A DNA stretch of 64,000 bases from Lysobacter sp. (GTDB taxonomy: Bacteria; Pseudomonadota; Gammaproteobacteria; Xanthomonadales; Xanthomonadaceae). The DNA is taken from the NCBI GenBank assembly GCA_019634715.1, contig JAHCAU010000001.1, positions 124,001 to 188,000 of the forward strand, written 5' to 3'. Positions 9,805-17,780 of this stretch are shown one piece after another. Each line of letters opens with the position of its first letter. The first letter of the stretch is position 1. Position numbers and translations under genes: made by a program. The notes under the pieces are model-generated. The model had not been told where the DNA came from. It ran no database searches and was given only the letters and a program-made list of their open reading frames with translations.

Positions 9805-10284
9805 TCAGTGCTGGTGACCGCCCTCGCCGTGCACGTGGCCGTGCTCCACTTCCTCGGCGCTGGCTTCGCGCACTTCGACGATCTCGATGTCGAAATGCAG
9901 GTCCTTGCCGGCCATCGGGTGGTTCAGGTCGACGTCGACCACGCTCATGCCGACCTTCTCGATGGTGACGGCGCGCGGGCCGAAATTGGTCTGCAGCACC
10001 ACCTGCATGCCCGGCATCAGGCGCTGTTCGCCGAAATGCTTCTTCGGGATGCGCTGGCTCAGGCCTTCGCGGCGCTCCCCGTAGGCCTCGGCGGCCGGCA
10101 CGTCGACGTCGAACTTCTCGCCGGCTTCACGGCCTTCCATCGCCTTTTCCAGGCCCGGGATGATGTTGTTGTGGCCGATCAGGATGGCCAGCGGTTCGCC
10201 GCCGTTGGAGCTCTCGTTGGCCGGCTGGCCGACTTCGCCGACGGTGTAGTGGAAACGGACGACGCTGTCTTTCTGGATTTTCAT
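9805..10284 (-). CDS. slyD: FKBP-type peptidyl-prolyl isomerase SlyD
   Basis: The 159-residue protein is a cytoplasmic prolyl isomerase and chaperone with metal-binding ability. The FKBP domain is split (residues 1-68 and about 120-145) by an insert-in-flap chaperone domain. Visible landmarks are VRFHYTVGE, the conserved GHNNIIPGLEKAMEGREAGE, AYGERREG and DLNHPMAGKDLHFDIEIVEV. The C-terminus is histidine rich (HGHVHGEGGHQH), a shorter version of the nickel-binding tail of E. coli SlyD (196 residues). In other bacteria SlyD assists hydrogenase nickel insertion and protein folding; no hydrogenase gene is visible here. Start ATG 10284 is the family start. Confidence 0.95.
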   Translation of the reverse strand: MKIQKDSVVRFHYTVGEVGQPANESSNGGEPLAILIGHNNIIPGLEKAMEGREAGEKFDVDVPAAEAYGERREGLSQRIPKKHFGEQRLMPGMQVVLQTNFGPRAVTIEKVGMSVVDVDLNHPMAGKDLHFDIEIVEVREASAEEVEHGHVHGEGGHQH

Positions 10285-10381
10285 GATGGGCTCGGATGAT
10301 CCTGATCGGGTCTGGGCCGCCGGGGGGCGGCAGGGGCCGGCGAGTTGCCGGCCGAGGGAGATGGGGCCAAGATGGCCGCCG

Positions 10382-10951
10382 ATGAGAACCGCGCATTATC
10401 CGTACTCGACCGCCCCGGCGCCATTGCCCCGGCGCCCCGCCGTCGTTCGGGTCGGCGCGATGCTGGCCTTGGCGGCCCTGCTCTCCGCCTGCGGCGGCGG
10501 CAACGTCCGCAGCGACCGCCCCGCGCCGCCACCGGCCAAGCGCCAGTGGGCGACGGTCGCGCCCAGCGATCCGGCCGCGGCCAATACCGTCCTGATGCGC
10601 GCGCTCGGCCTGGTCGGCACGCCCTACCGCTATGGCGGCAACACGCCCGAAAGCGGCTTCGACTGCAGCGGCCTGGTCAATTACGTCTTCCGCGACACCC
10701 TCGATGTGCGCCTGCCGCGCAGTTCCCGCGACCTGGCCGCGATGCAGGGGCCGAAGATCGCCCCCGAGCGGCTGGCGCCGGCCGATCTGGTGTTCTTCGG
10801 CCAGGGCGGCGAGGTCAGCCATGTCGGCATCTACGTGGGCGAAGGCCGCTTCGTCCATGCGCCCCGGACCGGGGGTACGGTCCGCCTCGACCATCTCGAT
10901 GGTGCCTGGTGGCGGGACCACTACACCGGAGCCAAACGGGTCCTCCGTTGA
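10382..10951 (+). CDS. NlpC/P60 cell-wall hydrolase, lipoprotein
   Basis: This 189-residue protein is a predicted peptidoglycan endopeptidase of the NlpC/P60 family. The catalytic cysteine is Cys95 in ESGFDCSGLV, His147 in VSHVGIYVG is the base, and His159 in RFVHAP is the third residue. A lipobox (LLSAC, Cys37) predicts an outer-membrane lipoprotein. From ATG 10382 the lipobox is preceded by an unusually long arginine-containing leader; a start at ATG 10460 would leave only a short leader, so the start is uncertain. The next gene encodes a close paralogue, and the two may act together in cell-wall remodelling. The gene starts about 100 bases from the divergent slyD. Confidence 0.88.
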   Translation: MRTAHYPYSTAPAPLPRRPAVVRVGAMLALAALLSACGGGNVRSDRPAPPPAKRQWATVAPSDPAAANTVLMRALGLVGTPYRYGGNTPESGFDCSGLVNYVFRDTLDVRLPRSSRDLAAMQGPKIAPERLAPADLVFFGQGGEVSHVGIYVGEGRFVHAPRTGGTVRLDHLDGAWWRDHYTGAKRVLR

Positions 10952-11060
10952 TCGATCCGCGACCCGGGTCACCTTTTCGGGGCGGGGTCTAACGAAATCT
11001 GAACCCCCCGGCGGCCTCGGTCGTGCAATATCCGGTCTCCTTTCGCAAAGTGCATGACGC

Positions 11061-11753
11061 GTGACGACCCAAGCCTTTGGCCCCGGCCGCCCCCTCGCCA
11101 TCCACCGTGCCCTCCGCGGTACCTCCCGAATCCTCCTCTCCGGCCTGCTGGCCGCCGCCAGCCTGCAGGCATTCGCCACCGATCCGGCAGCCACCCGCGA
11201 CCCGCTGGACCGCTCGCCGCAGCTGCTGTCCCCGGTCAACGACGTGACCCTGGGCAATCCGCTGTCGCTGCCCGAGCGCACGCTCATCTTCGCCCGCGAC
11301 ATCCGCACCGTCTTCAATGCCCAGCAGGTCGCCAGCGGAACGCGCGACGTCGCGGACGCGCCCAAGGACGGCCGCATCAAGGGCATGCTCAAGCGCGGCC
11401 TCGCCCTGCTCGGCACGCCCTACCGCTGGGGCGGCAGCTCGCCGGAAAGCGGCTTCGACTGCAGCGGCCTGGTCGGCTACGTGTTCCGCAACACCCTCGG
11501 CATCGAACTGCCGCGCATCTCGCGCGAGATGGCCAACGTCGGCGAACTGGTCCGCGACCGCGATGCGCTGATCGAAGGCGACCTGGTGTTCTTCAGCCGC
11601 AAGGGCAGCCGCGTCGACCACGTCGGCATCTACCTCGGCGACGGCCAGTTCCTGCACGCTCCGCGCACCGGCAAGGACGTGGAGGTGGCCAGCCTCGCCA
11701 CCGGCTACTGGAGCCAGAAGTTCCTGCAGGCCCGCCGCGTCGCCACGCAGTAA
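11061..11753 (+). CDS. NlpC/P60 cell-wall hydrolase, secreted
   Basis: The 230-residue product is a second NlpC/P60 endopeptidase, paralogous to the one at 10382. The catalytic residues are Cys134 (ESGFDCSGLVGY), His187 (VDHVGIYLG) and His199 (QFLHAP). A signal peptide covers about residues 18-39 (RGTSRILLSGLLAAASLQAF), without a lipobox, so this copy is probably released into the periplasm. A region of about 70 residues before the catalytic domain has no recognised fold. The start is GTG 11061; no ATG in this frame fits the signal peptide. A weak hairpin (11781-11805) follows the gene. Confidence 0.88.
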   Translation: MTTQAFGPGRPLAIHRALRGTSRILLSGLLAAASLQAFATDPAATRDPLDRSPQLLSPVNDVTLGNPLSLPERTLIFARDIRTVFNAQQVASGTRDVADAPKDGRIKGMLKRGLALLGTPYRWGGSSPESGFDCSGLVGYVFRNTLGIELPRISREMANVGELVRDRDALIEGDLVFFSRKGSRVDHVGIYLGDGQFLHAPRTGKDVEVASLATGYWSQKFLQARRVATQ

Positions 11754-11894
11754 GTCGCGGTCGCATCGAACCGTCTCCCCGAAGGGCCGCGCAAGCGGCC
11801 TTTCGCGTTCCAGGTCCCCCGAACCCGGCGCTTGCGGCACCGCCGCGGCCATCGCATGCTGCGCGCATCCACATCGCTGCCGGGGGACACGTCG

Positions 11895-12302
11895 ATGCTG
11901 CGCACCCTTCTTGGAATCGTCCTGGGCGTGATCGCCATGATGATCACCGTCCATGGCATCGAAACGATCGGGCACCTGCTCTACCCGCCGCCGCCCGGCC
12001 TGGACCCGAACGACCTCGACCAGCTCGACAGCATCGTCGCCTCGGCCCCGGTCGGCGCCATGGCCCTGCTGGTCGTCGGCTGGTGCGTGGGCACGATCGT
12101 CGGCAGCGGCCTCGCCGCGCGCATCGCCCGCCATCCGCGCGTCGCCGCCTGTGTCGTCGCCCTGGTGGTCGTCGCCAGCGTCGTCGCGATGGCCTTCCTG
12201 CTGCCCTCGCATCCCACCTGGGTCGCCGTGCTGGGCACCCTGCTGCCGGTGCCGCTGGCGTTGGGGATGGCGAAGGTGGCGGGGCGGCGTGGAGCGCAAT
12301 GA
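11895..12302 (+). CDS. Small four-helix membrane protein, unknown
   Basis: The 135-residue product has four hydrophobic segments. The first is at the N-terminus (LRTLLGIVLGVIAMMITVHG). The second is around GAMALLVVGWCVGTIVGSGL, the third around ACVVALVVVASVVAMAFLLP and the last near WVAVLGTLLPVPLALGMAKV. It is therefore an inner-membrane protein with a short loop rich in Pro and Asp after the first helix. I do not assign a function. The frame is open further upstream, but ATG 11895 starts the first helix and has a GGGGGAC sequence about 10 bases before it. It overlaps the next gene by 14 bases, so the two are probably cotranscribed. Confidence 0.72.
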   Translation: MLRTLLGIVLGVIAMMITVHGIETIGHLLYPPPPGLDPNDLDQLDSIVASAPVGAMALLVVGWCVGTIVGSGLAARIARHPRVAACVVALVVVASVVAMAFLLPSHPTWVAVLGTLLPVPLALGMAKVAGRRGAQ

Positions 12303-12603
12303 TCTGAACCATGCCGAGCACGCGCCACTGACGGACATCGAAATCCGTCTGCTCAACAACGTGCTCGATGCGCTGGACAGGCTGTTCGATGGCGATTCAT
12401 CGCCGATCGATATCCACGACCTGCTGCTGGCCACGGGTCATGCCCTGGACCATCCACCGTCCATTCCATATGTGCTCGGTCCCGTACCGGCATTGGACGA
12501 AATCCTTCGCAACGGTGAATCACTCGAGACTCAACAGCAGCAGTCGCTCGAAGCGACTGCGCATCTGCGCCATTACCTGGCCGATCTCGACGCGCTCATT
12601 TGA
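12289..12603 (+). CDS. Small soluble hypothetical protein
   Basis: A 104-residue frame begins at GTG 12289, inside the last codons of the membrane-protein gene, and ends at 12603. The product (MERNDLNHAEHAPLTDIEIR...) is acidic, soluble and probably all-helical, with no cysteines, signal peptide or motif I recognise. The overlap with the upstream gene and the normal composition support a real, translationally coupled gene. A helical segment around residues 17-32 (EIRLLNNVLDALDRLF) could mediate protein contact. The function is unknown. Confidence 0.62.
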   Translation: MERNDLNHAEHAPLTDIEIRLLNNVLDALDRLFDGDSSPIDIHDLLLATGHALDHPPSIPYVLGPVPALDEILRNGESLETQQQQSLEATAHLRHYLADLDALI

Positions 12604-12681
12604 TCGTGGGTCTACGCAACGCCCCTGCAGTGACTGCGCAAAACAGGGGCGGCACGAAAAGCCGGTGCGCCGGGGCGCGCC

Positions 12682-14004
12682 CTATGCCGGCTTCTCGTCC
12701 TCGATGCCGAGGTTCGTGTCGGGATCGTCGTAGATGGCGCGATCGAGCAGGCCGGTCTGTTTCGCGACGAGCACGGGGACGAGCATCTGGCCGGTGACAT
12801 TGGTCATCGTGCGCATCATGTCGAGCACGCGGTCGATGGCGTAGAGGTAGCCGATCACTTCCAGCGGCAGCTCGGCGGCGCTGAGCACCACGGTCGCCAT
12901 GACCACGGCGGTGCCGGGCACGCCGGCGGTGCCGAAGCTGCCGAGCACCGAGGCGATGAGCACGATGAGGTACTGCTCGGGGGTGAGCGGCGTGCCGGTG
13001 TACTGCGCGATGAAGACCGCGCACAGCGCCGGATAGATCGCGCCGCAGCCGTCCATCTTGATGCTGGCGCCCAGCGGCACCGCGAAGGCGGCGTAATCCT
13101 TGTTCACGCCGAGGTTGTGCGTGGCGCAGCGCAGCGACGAGGGCAGCGAGGCAAAGCTCGACGAGCTGACGAATGCGACCTGCATGCCTGGCGCCGCGCC
13201 CTTGAAGAACTTCAGCGGGTTCAGGCCGTGCGCGAGCAGCAGGCCGCCGTAGCTGACCACGATGTGCAGCGCGCAGGCGACGTACAGCGCAATGACGAAG
13301 TTGCCAAGCGGCAGCAGCTTGTCGAAGCCGTAGGCGCCGACCAGGCCGGCGATCAGGCCGAAGGTGCCGATCGGGGTCATCTCCAGCACGAAGCGGGTGA
13401 GCTGGATCGCGATCTCGCTGGCCTCGCCCACCAGCTTGCGCGCCAGCGCGACCTTCTCGCCGAGCTTGACCATCGCGAAACCCACCAGCGCGGCGAAGAA
13501 GATCACCGGCAGGATCGAACCGCGTCCGGCGCGCAGCACAGTCTCGCCCGCGGCGTTCTTCACTTCGCCGATGCCGGTCATCGCGTAGAAGGGATTGGAG
13601 GGCACCACGTTCAGCAGCACCTGCACCACGCTGGGCACGTCCTTCGGCACGTAGCTGGGGTCGACCGCCAACGGCACCTGCACGATGCCCGGCTGCATCA
13701 CGACGCCGACCAGCAGGCCGATGCCGACCGCGAGCACGGCGGTGATCGCGAACCACAGGAAGGTGCGGCCGCCGAGCGCGGCGATGGATTTCTGGCCGTG
13801 CAGCGAGGCGACGGCATTGATCACCGCGAAGAACACCAGCGGCACCGCGATCATCTTGATCAGCGTGACGTACAGGTTGCCCAGCGGTTGGAGCCAGACT
13901 TCCGCCGCCGGGCCCATCAGCCAGCCGGCCAGGCCACCGAGGACGAAAGCGCCGAGCACGCGCTGCCAGAAGGGAATGCGGAACCAGACGGCGACCAAAC
14001 CCAT
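12682..14004 (-). CDS. Dicarboxylate/amino acid:cation symporter (DAACS, GltP/DctA-like)
   Basis: This 440-residue inner-membrane protein imports C4-dicarboxylates or acidic amino acids with protons or sodium. Family signatures in order are the serine-rich hairpin 1 (VSSSSFASLPSS) and the helix 7 motif SIKMDGCGAIYPAL (family consensus NMDGT). Hairpin 2 is GSFGTAGVPGTAV, and helix 8 is AIDRVLDMMRTMTNVTGQ, whose Asp and Arg contact substrate. About eight membrane helices are present. Start ATG 14004 gives the normal family N-terminus; the frame is open a further 16 codons upstream. It is monocistronic and divergent from the alkaline phosphatase gene. The substrate cannot be fixed from sequence. 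Confidence 0.92.
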   Translation of the reverse strand: MGLVAVWFRIPFWQRVLGAFVLGGLAGWLMGPAAEVWLQPLGNLYVTLIKMIAVPLVFFAVINAVASLHGQKSIAALGGRTFLWFAITAVLAVGIGLLVGVVMQPGIVQVPLAVDPSYVPKDVPSVVQVLLNVVPSNPFYAMTGIGEVKNAAGETVLRAGRGSILPVIFFAALVGFAMVKLGEKVALARKLVGEASEIAIQLTRFVLEMTPIGTFGLIAGLVGAYGFDKLLPLGNFVIALYVACALHIVVSYGGLLLAHGLNPLKFFKGAAPGMQVAFVSSSSFASLPSSLRCATHNLGVNKDYAAFAVPLGASIKMDGCGAIYPALCAVFIAQYTGTPLTPEQYLIVLIASVLGSFGTAGVPGTAVVMATVVLSAAELPLEVIGYLYAIDRVLDMMRTMTNVTGQMLVPVLVAKQTGLLDRAIYDDPDTNLGIEDEKPA

Positions 14005-14201
14005 GCAGGACCTCTCCGGCGCATCGTGCGCGGCATGCGGACAAGGCGGCACGATAGCCCAGCGCGCGGTCGCCCGCGAGGGCGCGGCCCGCGACGCTGC
14101 TTTTCATCGGAGGCCCTCGGCGCCGGACGGCACCATACCTCGATGCACGGTCGTCATATCCAGCGGGCATAATCGGCGCTTTCGTCGAACGCCCTCCCCG
14201 C

Positions 14202-15896
14202 ATGCCTGTCCGCCTCGCCCCGCTCGTGTCCGCCTGTGTCCTTGTCCTCGGCCTGATCGCCGCACCCTCGACGGACGCCCGCAAACCTTCGAAAGCGCCG
14301 TCTCCGATCGACGTGCCGCAGATCCGCCACCCCCACGGCGAAACCCCGGCCTGGTGGTTCCGTGCCGGCGCGGCGCAGGCAGCCGAACGCGGCGCGATGG
14401 CAGGCAGGGCGAAGAACGTGATCCTGTTCGTCGGCGACGGCATGAGCCTGCCCACCGTGGCCGCCGCGCGCATCCTCGACGGCCAGCGCAGGCAGCAGCC
14501 CGGCGAGGAAAACCTGCTGAGCTGGGAACGCTTCCCGCACACCGCGCTGAGCAAGACCTACAACACCGACAGCCAGACGCCCGATTCGGCCGGCACCATG
14601 ACCGCGATGGCCACCGGCGTGAAGACCCGCGCCGGCGTGCTGAACATCGGCCAGGACGTCGCGCGCGGCGACTGCGCGGGCGCGTTGCGCTCGCCGATCC
14701 TCAGTCTTTGGGAACTGGCGGCGTCCAGCGGCCTGGCCACGGGCGTGGTCACCACCACCCGCGTCACCCATGCCACGCCCGGTGCGACCTTCACCCACTC
14801 GCCCGACCGCAACTGGGAGAACGACGAGGAAATGCCGCAGGCCGCGCACGAGGCCGGCTGTCGCGACATCGCACGGCAGTTCGTCGAGACACCCTACGGC
14901 CTCGGCCCCGACGTGCTGATGGGCGGCGGTCGCGCGAACTTCATGCCCGCCACGCAACGCGACCCCGAGTACGACGACAAGGTCGGCCAACGCCTGGACG
15001 GCCGCGACCTGGTCGCCGAATGGAAGCAGCGCCGCCCCGACGGCACCTACGTCTGGAACGCGAAGCAGTTCGCCGAAGCCCCGGCCGATGGCCCGCTGCT
15101 GGCGCTGTTCGAGCCGAGCCACATGCAGTTCGAGCACGACCGCCCCAACGACCGCGCCGGCGAACCCTCGCTCGCGGAGATGACCCGCGCCGCGATCGCG
15201 CGCCTGCAGCGCAACCGCCAGGGCTACGTGCTGCTGGTCGAAGGCGGCCGCATCGACCACGCCCACCACTACGGCAACGCCTACCGCGCGCTGACCGACA
15301 CCATCGCGATGAGCGAAGCGGTCGCCGCCGCCACCGGGATGACCTCGGCCGAGGACACGCTGATCCTGGTCACCGCCGACCATGCCCACACCATGACCTT
15401 CGCCGGCTACCCGGTGCGCGGCAATCCGATCCTGGGCAAGGTGCGCGGCAGCAGCGGCGAAGGCCACGACTCCGGCAGCTACGCCACCGACGCCACGGGC
15501 CTGACCTACACCACGCTGGGCTACGCCAACGGCCCCGGCCACGTCGGCGCCACCGACCAGCAGCCAGAAGGCCCGAAGACCTTCCTGCACGAGGTCAGCG
15601 GCTACCAGTCCGCCTCCGGCCGCCCGAACCTCGCCGAGGTCGACACCGAGCACCCGGACTACCTGCAGGAATCCACCGTGCCGATGGCCAACGAAAGCCA
15701 CGGCGGCGACGATGTCGGCATCTGGGCGCGCGGCCCGGGCGCGCACGCCGTGCGCGGCACGCTGGAACAGCACGCGATCTTCCACATCTTCCTGCAGGCC
15801 ATGCCCGCACTGCGCCAGCCGCTGTGCGCGCGCAGGCTGTGCAACGTCGACGGCGTGCCGGTGGACCTGCCGAGGCCGGAGATGTTCGCGAAGTGA
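14202..15896 (+). CDS. Alkaline phosphatase (PhoA superfamily), secreted
   Basis: The 564-residue protein hydrolyses phosphomonoesters in the periplasm or outside the cell. A signal peptide occupies about residues 1-26. The metal site begins with VILFVGDGMS (Asp79), the nucleophile is Ser129 in TPDSAGTMTAMATGVKT, and the second metal ligands lie in VEGGRIDHAHHYGN and LVTADHAHTM. The late histidine is in ESHGGDDVGIWARGPGA. The length is larger than E. coli PhoA (471) because of loops between residues 190 and 290. It is monocistronic, followed by a REP pair. Pho regulation is plausible, but I did not identify a Pho box with confidence. Confidence 0.93.
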   Translation: MPVRLAPLVSACVLVLGLIAAPSTDARKPSKAPSPIDVPQIRHPHGETPAWWFRAGAAQAAERGAMAGRAKNVILFVGDGMSLPTVAAARILDGQRRQQPGEENLLSWERFPHTALSKTYNTDSQTPDSAGTMTAMATGVKTRAGVLNIGQDVARGDCAGALRSPILSLWELAASSGLATGVVTTTRVTHATPGATFTHSPDRNWENDEEMPQAAHEAGCRDIARQFVETPYGLGPDVLMGGGRANFMPATQRDPEYDDKVGQRLDGRDLVAEWKQRRPDGTYVWNAKQFAEAPADGPLLALFEPSHMQFEHDRPNDRAGEPSLAEMTRAAIARLQRNRQGYVLLVEGGRIDHAHHYGNAYRALTDTIAMSEAVAAATGMTSAEDTLILVTADHAHTMTFAGYPVRGNPILGKVRGSSGEGHDSGSYATDATGLTYTTLGYANGPGHVGATDQQPEGPKTFLHEVSGYQSASGRPNLAEVDTEHPDYLQESTVPMANESHGGDDVGIWARGPGAHAVRGTLEQHAIFHIFLQAMPALRQPLCARRLCNVDGVPVDLPRPEMFAK

Positions 15897-15936
15897 AGGC
15901 CCGCGCATCAGGCCCTTCAAGGCCGAGCGCCATCGC

Positions 15937-16011
15937 TTTGCAGGAGGGCCTTCAGGCCCGAGCTCTTGAATGCTGTTCGAAAAAGCTCGGGCCTGAAGGC
16001 CCTCCTGCAAA
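15937..16011. repeat. REP-like inverted pair, GGAGGGCCTTCAGGCCCGAGCT family
   Basis: Perfect 28-base inverted repeat, arms 15937-15964 and 15984-16011, loop of 19 bases. It lies between the converging phosphatase and HemJ-like genes. Other copies are at 27242-27323 and 53215-53292, and a single arm lies inside the gene at 45663-48020. Confidence 0.92.
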
Positions 16012-16021
16012 AATGCGTCGA

Positions 16022-16444
16022 TCAGAACGGCTTCGCCAGCACCAGGTAGACGACGGCGACGAGCGCGAACACCGGGATCTCGTTGAACACGCGGAGCATC
16101 GTCGACGAAGGCAGCGGCTTTCCGCCGGCCGCGCCCTTGAGCCAGCGGCCGGCGACGATGTAGTGCGCGAACATCAGCGCGACGAGGGTGAGCTTGGCAT
16201 GCAGCCAGCCCCCGGCGATGCCGAAGTGCATCCACAGGGTCAGGCCGAAGATCAGGGCCAGCCCGAACATGATGTGCCCGAAGCGGTACAGCCGGCGGCC
16301 CATGAGCACCAGCCGCTCGCGGACCACGGCCACGTCGCCGGCCTCGGCCAGGTTGATGAGGATGCGCGGCAGGTAGAACGCTGCGGCCATCCAGGCCATG
16401 ACGAACACCAGGTGTGCTGACTTTGTCCAGAAGTAGGCGGCCAT
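16022..16444 (-). CDS. hemJ: HemJ-like protoporphyrinogen IX oxidase / UPF0093 membrane protein
   Basis: The 140-residue membrane protein matches the HemJ/UPF0093 pattern in size and motifs. It starts MAAYFWTKSAHLVFVMAWMA with the conserved histidine of helix 1 and YLPR after it. Then come GRRLYRFGHIMFGLAL, GGWLHAKLTLVALM and, near the C-terminus, RVFNEIPVFALV. HemJ oxidises protoporphyrinogen IX in heme synthesis in many proteobacteria lacking HemG/HemY. Four hydrophobic helices are visible. The frame extends to 16474, but ATG 16444 gives the family length. It converges on the phosphatase gene. No other heme gene is in the window, so the assignment rests on motifs. Confidence 0.8.
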   Translation of the reverse strand: MAAYFWTKSAHLVFVMAWMAAAFYLPRILINLAEAGDVAVVRERLVLMGRRLYRFGHIMFGLALIFGLTLWMHFGIAGGWLHAKLTLVALMFAHYIVAGRWLKGAAGGKPLPSSTMLRVFNEIPVFALVAVVYLVLAKPF

Positions 16445-16751
16445 GCGCTTCGAGGCTCGGTTGCGGGCGGTCACCTTAGCAAATCGCGACCTTCGATCGC
16501 CGGATGGATGTCGACGACGGGCAGAACGCGTCGCGGCGAGTCACCCATCACTGCGCTTGTGTGACGCAGATGACGTTTGGCGTCACCCGACCGTGCGCCT
16601 GCCTCGTCATGCGACCGAAACATGAAGAAAGGTTCAGCGGATCCTTGCGTTTTGGGCTACGTTCGCATGGCACGCAGCGCACAGGCACCGAGGCAACATA
16701 CGCCTTGGCATGGAAGATGCTTATGGCGATTCGTCATCAATGGAGCCGAGC
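16445..16751. promoter_or_regulatory. Gap before the Roadblock/GTPase operon, with a dyad
   Basis: No gene is supported in this 307-base gap. It separates the divergent HemJ-like gene from the eight-gene operon and must carry both promoters. A dyad GTGACGC-N12-GCGTCAC lies at 16561-16586 and is the only conspicuous operator-like sequence. I cannot name the protein that would bind it. Confidence 0.4.
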
Positions 16752-17207
16752 ATGGCCGAGATCGTTCCTCTCCCCGCGAGCATGCATGGGGCGACGCAAG
16801 ACACATCGCCCGAGATGGCCGCGAGGATGGCCTGCCAGGACATCCTGGTCGCCCTGCTGCAACGTACCCACGCCACCCTCTTCGCCTCGATGGCGACGGT
16901 GGACGGCCGCAGCTATGCGCATGCCGGCAGCAGCCTGACCACCGCGAGCGCGCAACGCACGGCGGCGATCACCAGCTCATTGATGGGATTGATCGAATCC
17001 TTCAGCAAGGAAACCCTGAGCAGCGGCGCGCTCTACAACAGCATCGCCACCGACATGGGATCCATCGTCATCGTGCGCGTGCCGTCCAAGGCCCGGCTGC
17101 ATACGCTCTGCGTCTGCGCCGACAACACCGCGAACCTCGCGATGACCATCCGCGCCGCGCTCGACACCGCGCAGAAGCTCGCCGAGCGCATCGACGCCCC
17201 CCATTGA
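16752..17207 (+). CDS. Roadblock/LC7-domain-like protein 1
   Basis: The 151-residue product has the size and pattern of a Roadblock/LC7 (MglB-like) protein. A helix (DILVALLQRTHATLFASMAT) is followed by strands with VDGRSYAHAG, then a long Ser/Thr-rich helix (TASAQRTAAITSSLMGLIES). A final sheet follows: GSIVIVRVPSKARLHTLCVC. Roadblock proteins bind small Ras-like GTPases as activators or scaffolds, and such a GTPase is encoded 1.6 kb downstream. The frame is open from 16710, but ATG 16752 has GGAG about 9 bases upstream. It is the first gene of a same-strand run of eight. Confidence 0.72.
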   Translation: MAEIVPLPASMHGATQDTSPEMAARMACQDILVALLQRTHATLFASMATVDGRSYAHAGSSLTTASAQRTAAITSSLMGLIESFSKETLSSGALYNSIATDMGSIVIVRVPSKARLHTLCVCADNTANLAMTIRAALDTAQKLAERIDAPH

Positions 17208-17326
17208 CCGACCCGCCGGCCCCGGATGCGTCCAGTATCCCGCGACCGGCCGTCGCCACATGCCTTCCGCTCTTCGCTTTCCAACCCGAACCAACCCGAC
17301 CAACCGACAACAACAGGAGTAACCCG

Positions 17327-17683
17327 ATGGCAAAGATTTCCCTCGAAGCACTGCGCAGCATCGACGGCTACGTCGCATCCGCGCTCGTCGACATCGACAG
17401 CGGCATGCTGCTGGCCGGCGACGGCAGCGGCGTCAACCTCGAACTCGCCGCGGCAGGCAACACCGAAGTCGTGCGCGCCAAGCGCAAGGTCGCCAACGCG
17501 CTGAACCTCAACGACACGATCGAAGACATCCTGATCAGCCTGACCAAGCAGTACCACATCATCCGCCCGCTGGAATCGAACCAGAAGCTGTTCCTGTACG
17601 TGGTGCTGGACCGTTCCAAGTCGAACCTCGCGATGGCGCGCCACGAGCTGCGCACCTTCGAGAAGAGCGTGGATTTCTCCTGA
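17327..17683 (+). CDS. Roadblock/LC7-like protein 2
   Basis: The 118-residue product starts at ATG 17327, with AGGAG at 17315-17319. It has the compact alpha/beta pattern of Roadblock proteins: MAKISLEALRSIDGYVASAL, then VDIDSGMLLAGDGSGVNLEL as the first hairpin. Next comes a helix containing NTEVVRAKRKVANALNLN, then TKQYHIIRPLESNQKLFLYV leading into the last strands, and a C-terminal helix. Bacterial relatives of this shape are found next to GTPases. It may form heterodimers with the protein at 16752. The gap to the previous gene is 119 bases, so an internal promoter is possible. Confidence 0.72.
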   Translation: MAKISLEALRSIDGYVASALVDIDSGMLLAGDGSGVNLELAAAGNTEVVRAKRKVANALNLNDTIEDILISLTKQYHIIRPLESNQKLFLYVVLDRSKSNLAMARHELRTFEKSVDFS

Positions 17684-17780
17684 TTCCCGCAACGCCCTCC
17701 GGATGCGCCGCAACGGCGCATCCGGCGCTTCGCGCATCGCGTACTCCACCGCTCCAACCACTCTTTCCGAGCCGGCGTCC

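Noticed and set aside
14154-16235. A 693-codon minus-strand frame across the phosphatase gene
   Set aside because: Antisense shadow; the phosphatase motifs are all on the plus strand.
16022-16444. HemJ-like protein considered as a CopD-type copper protein
   Set aside because: Length of about 140, the YLPR motif and the NEIPV motif fit HemJ/UPF0093 better than CopD, which is larger.
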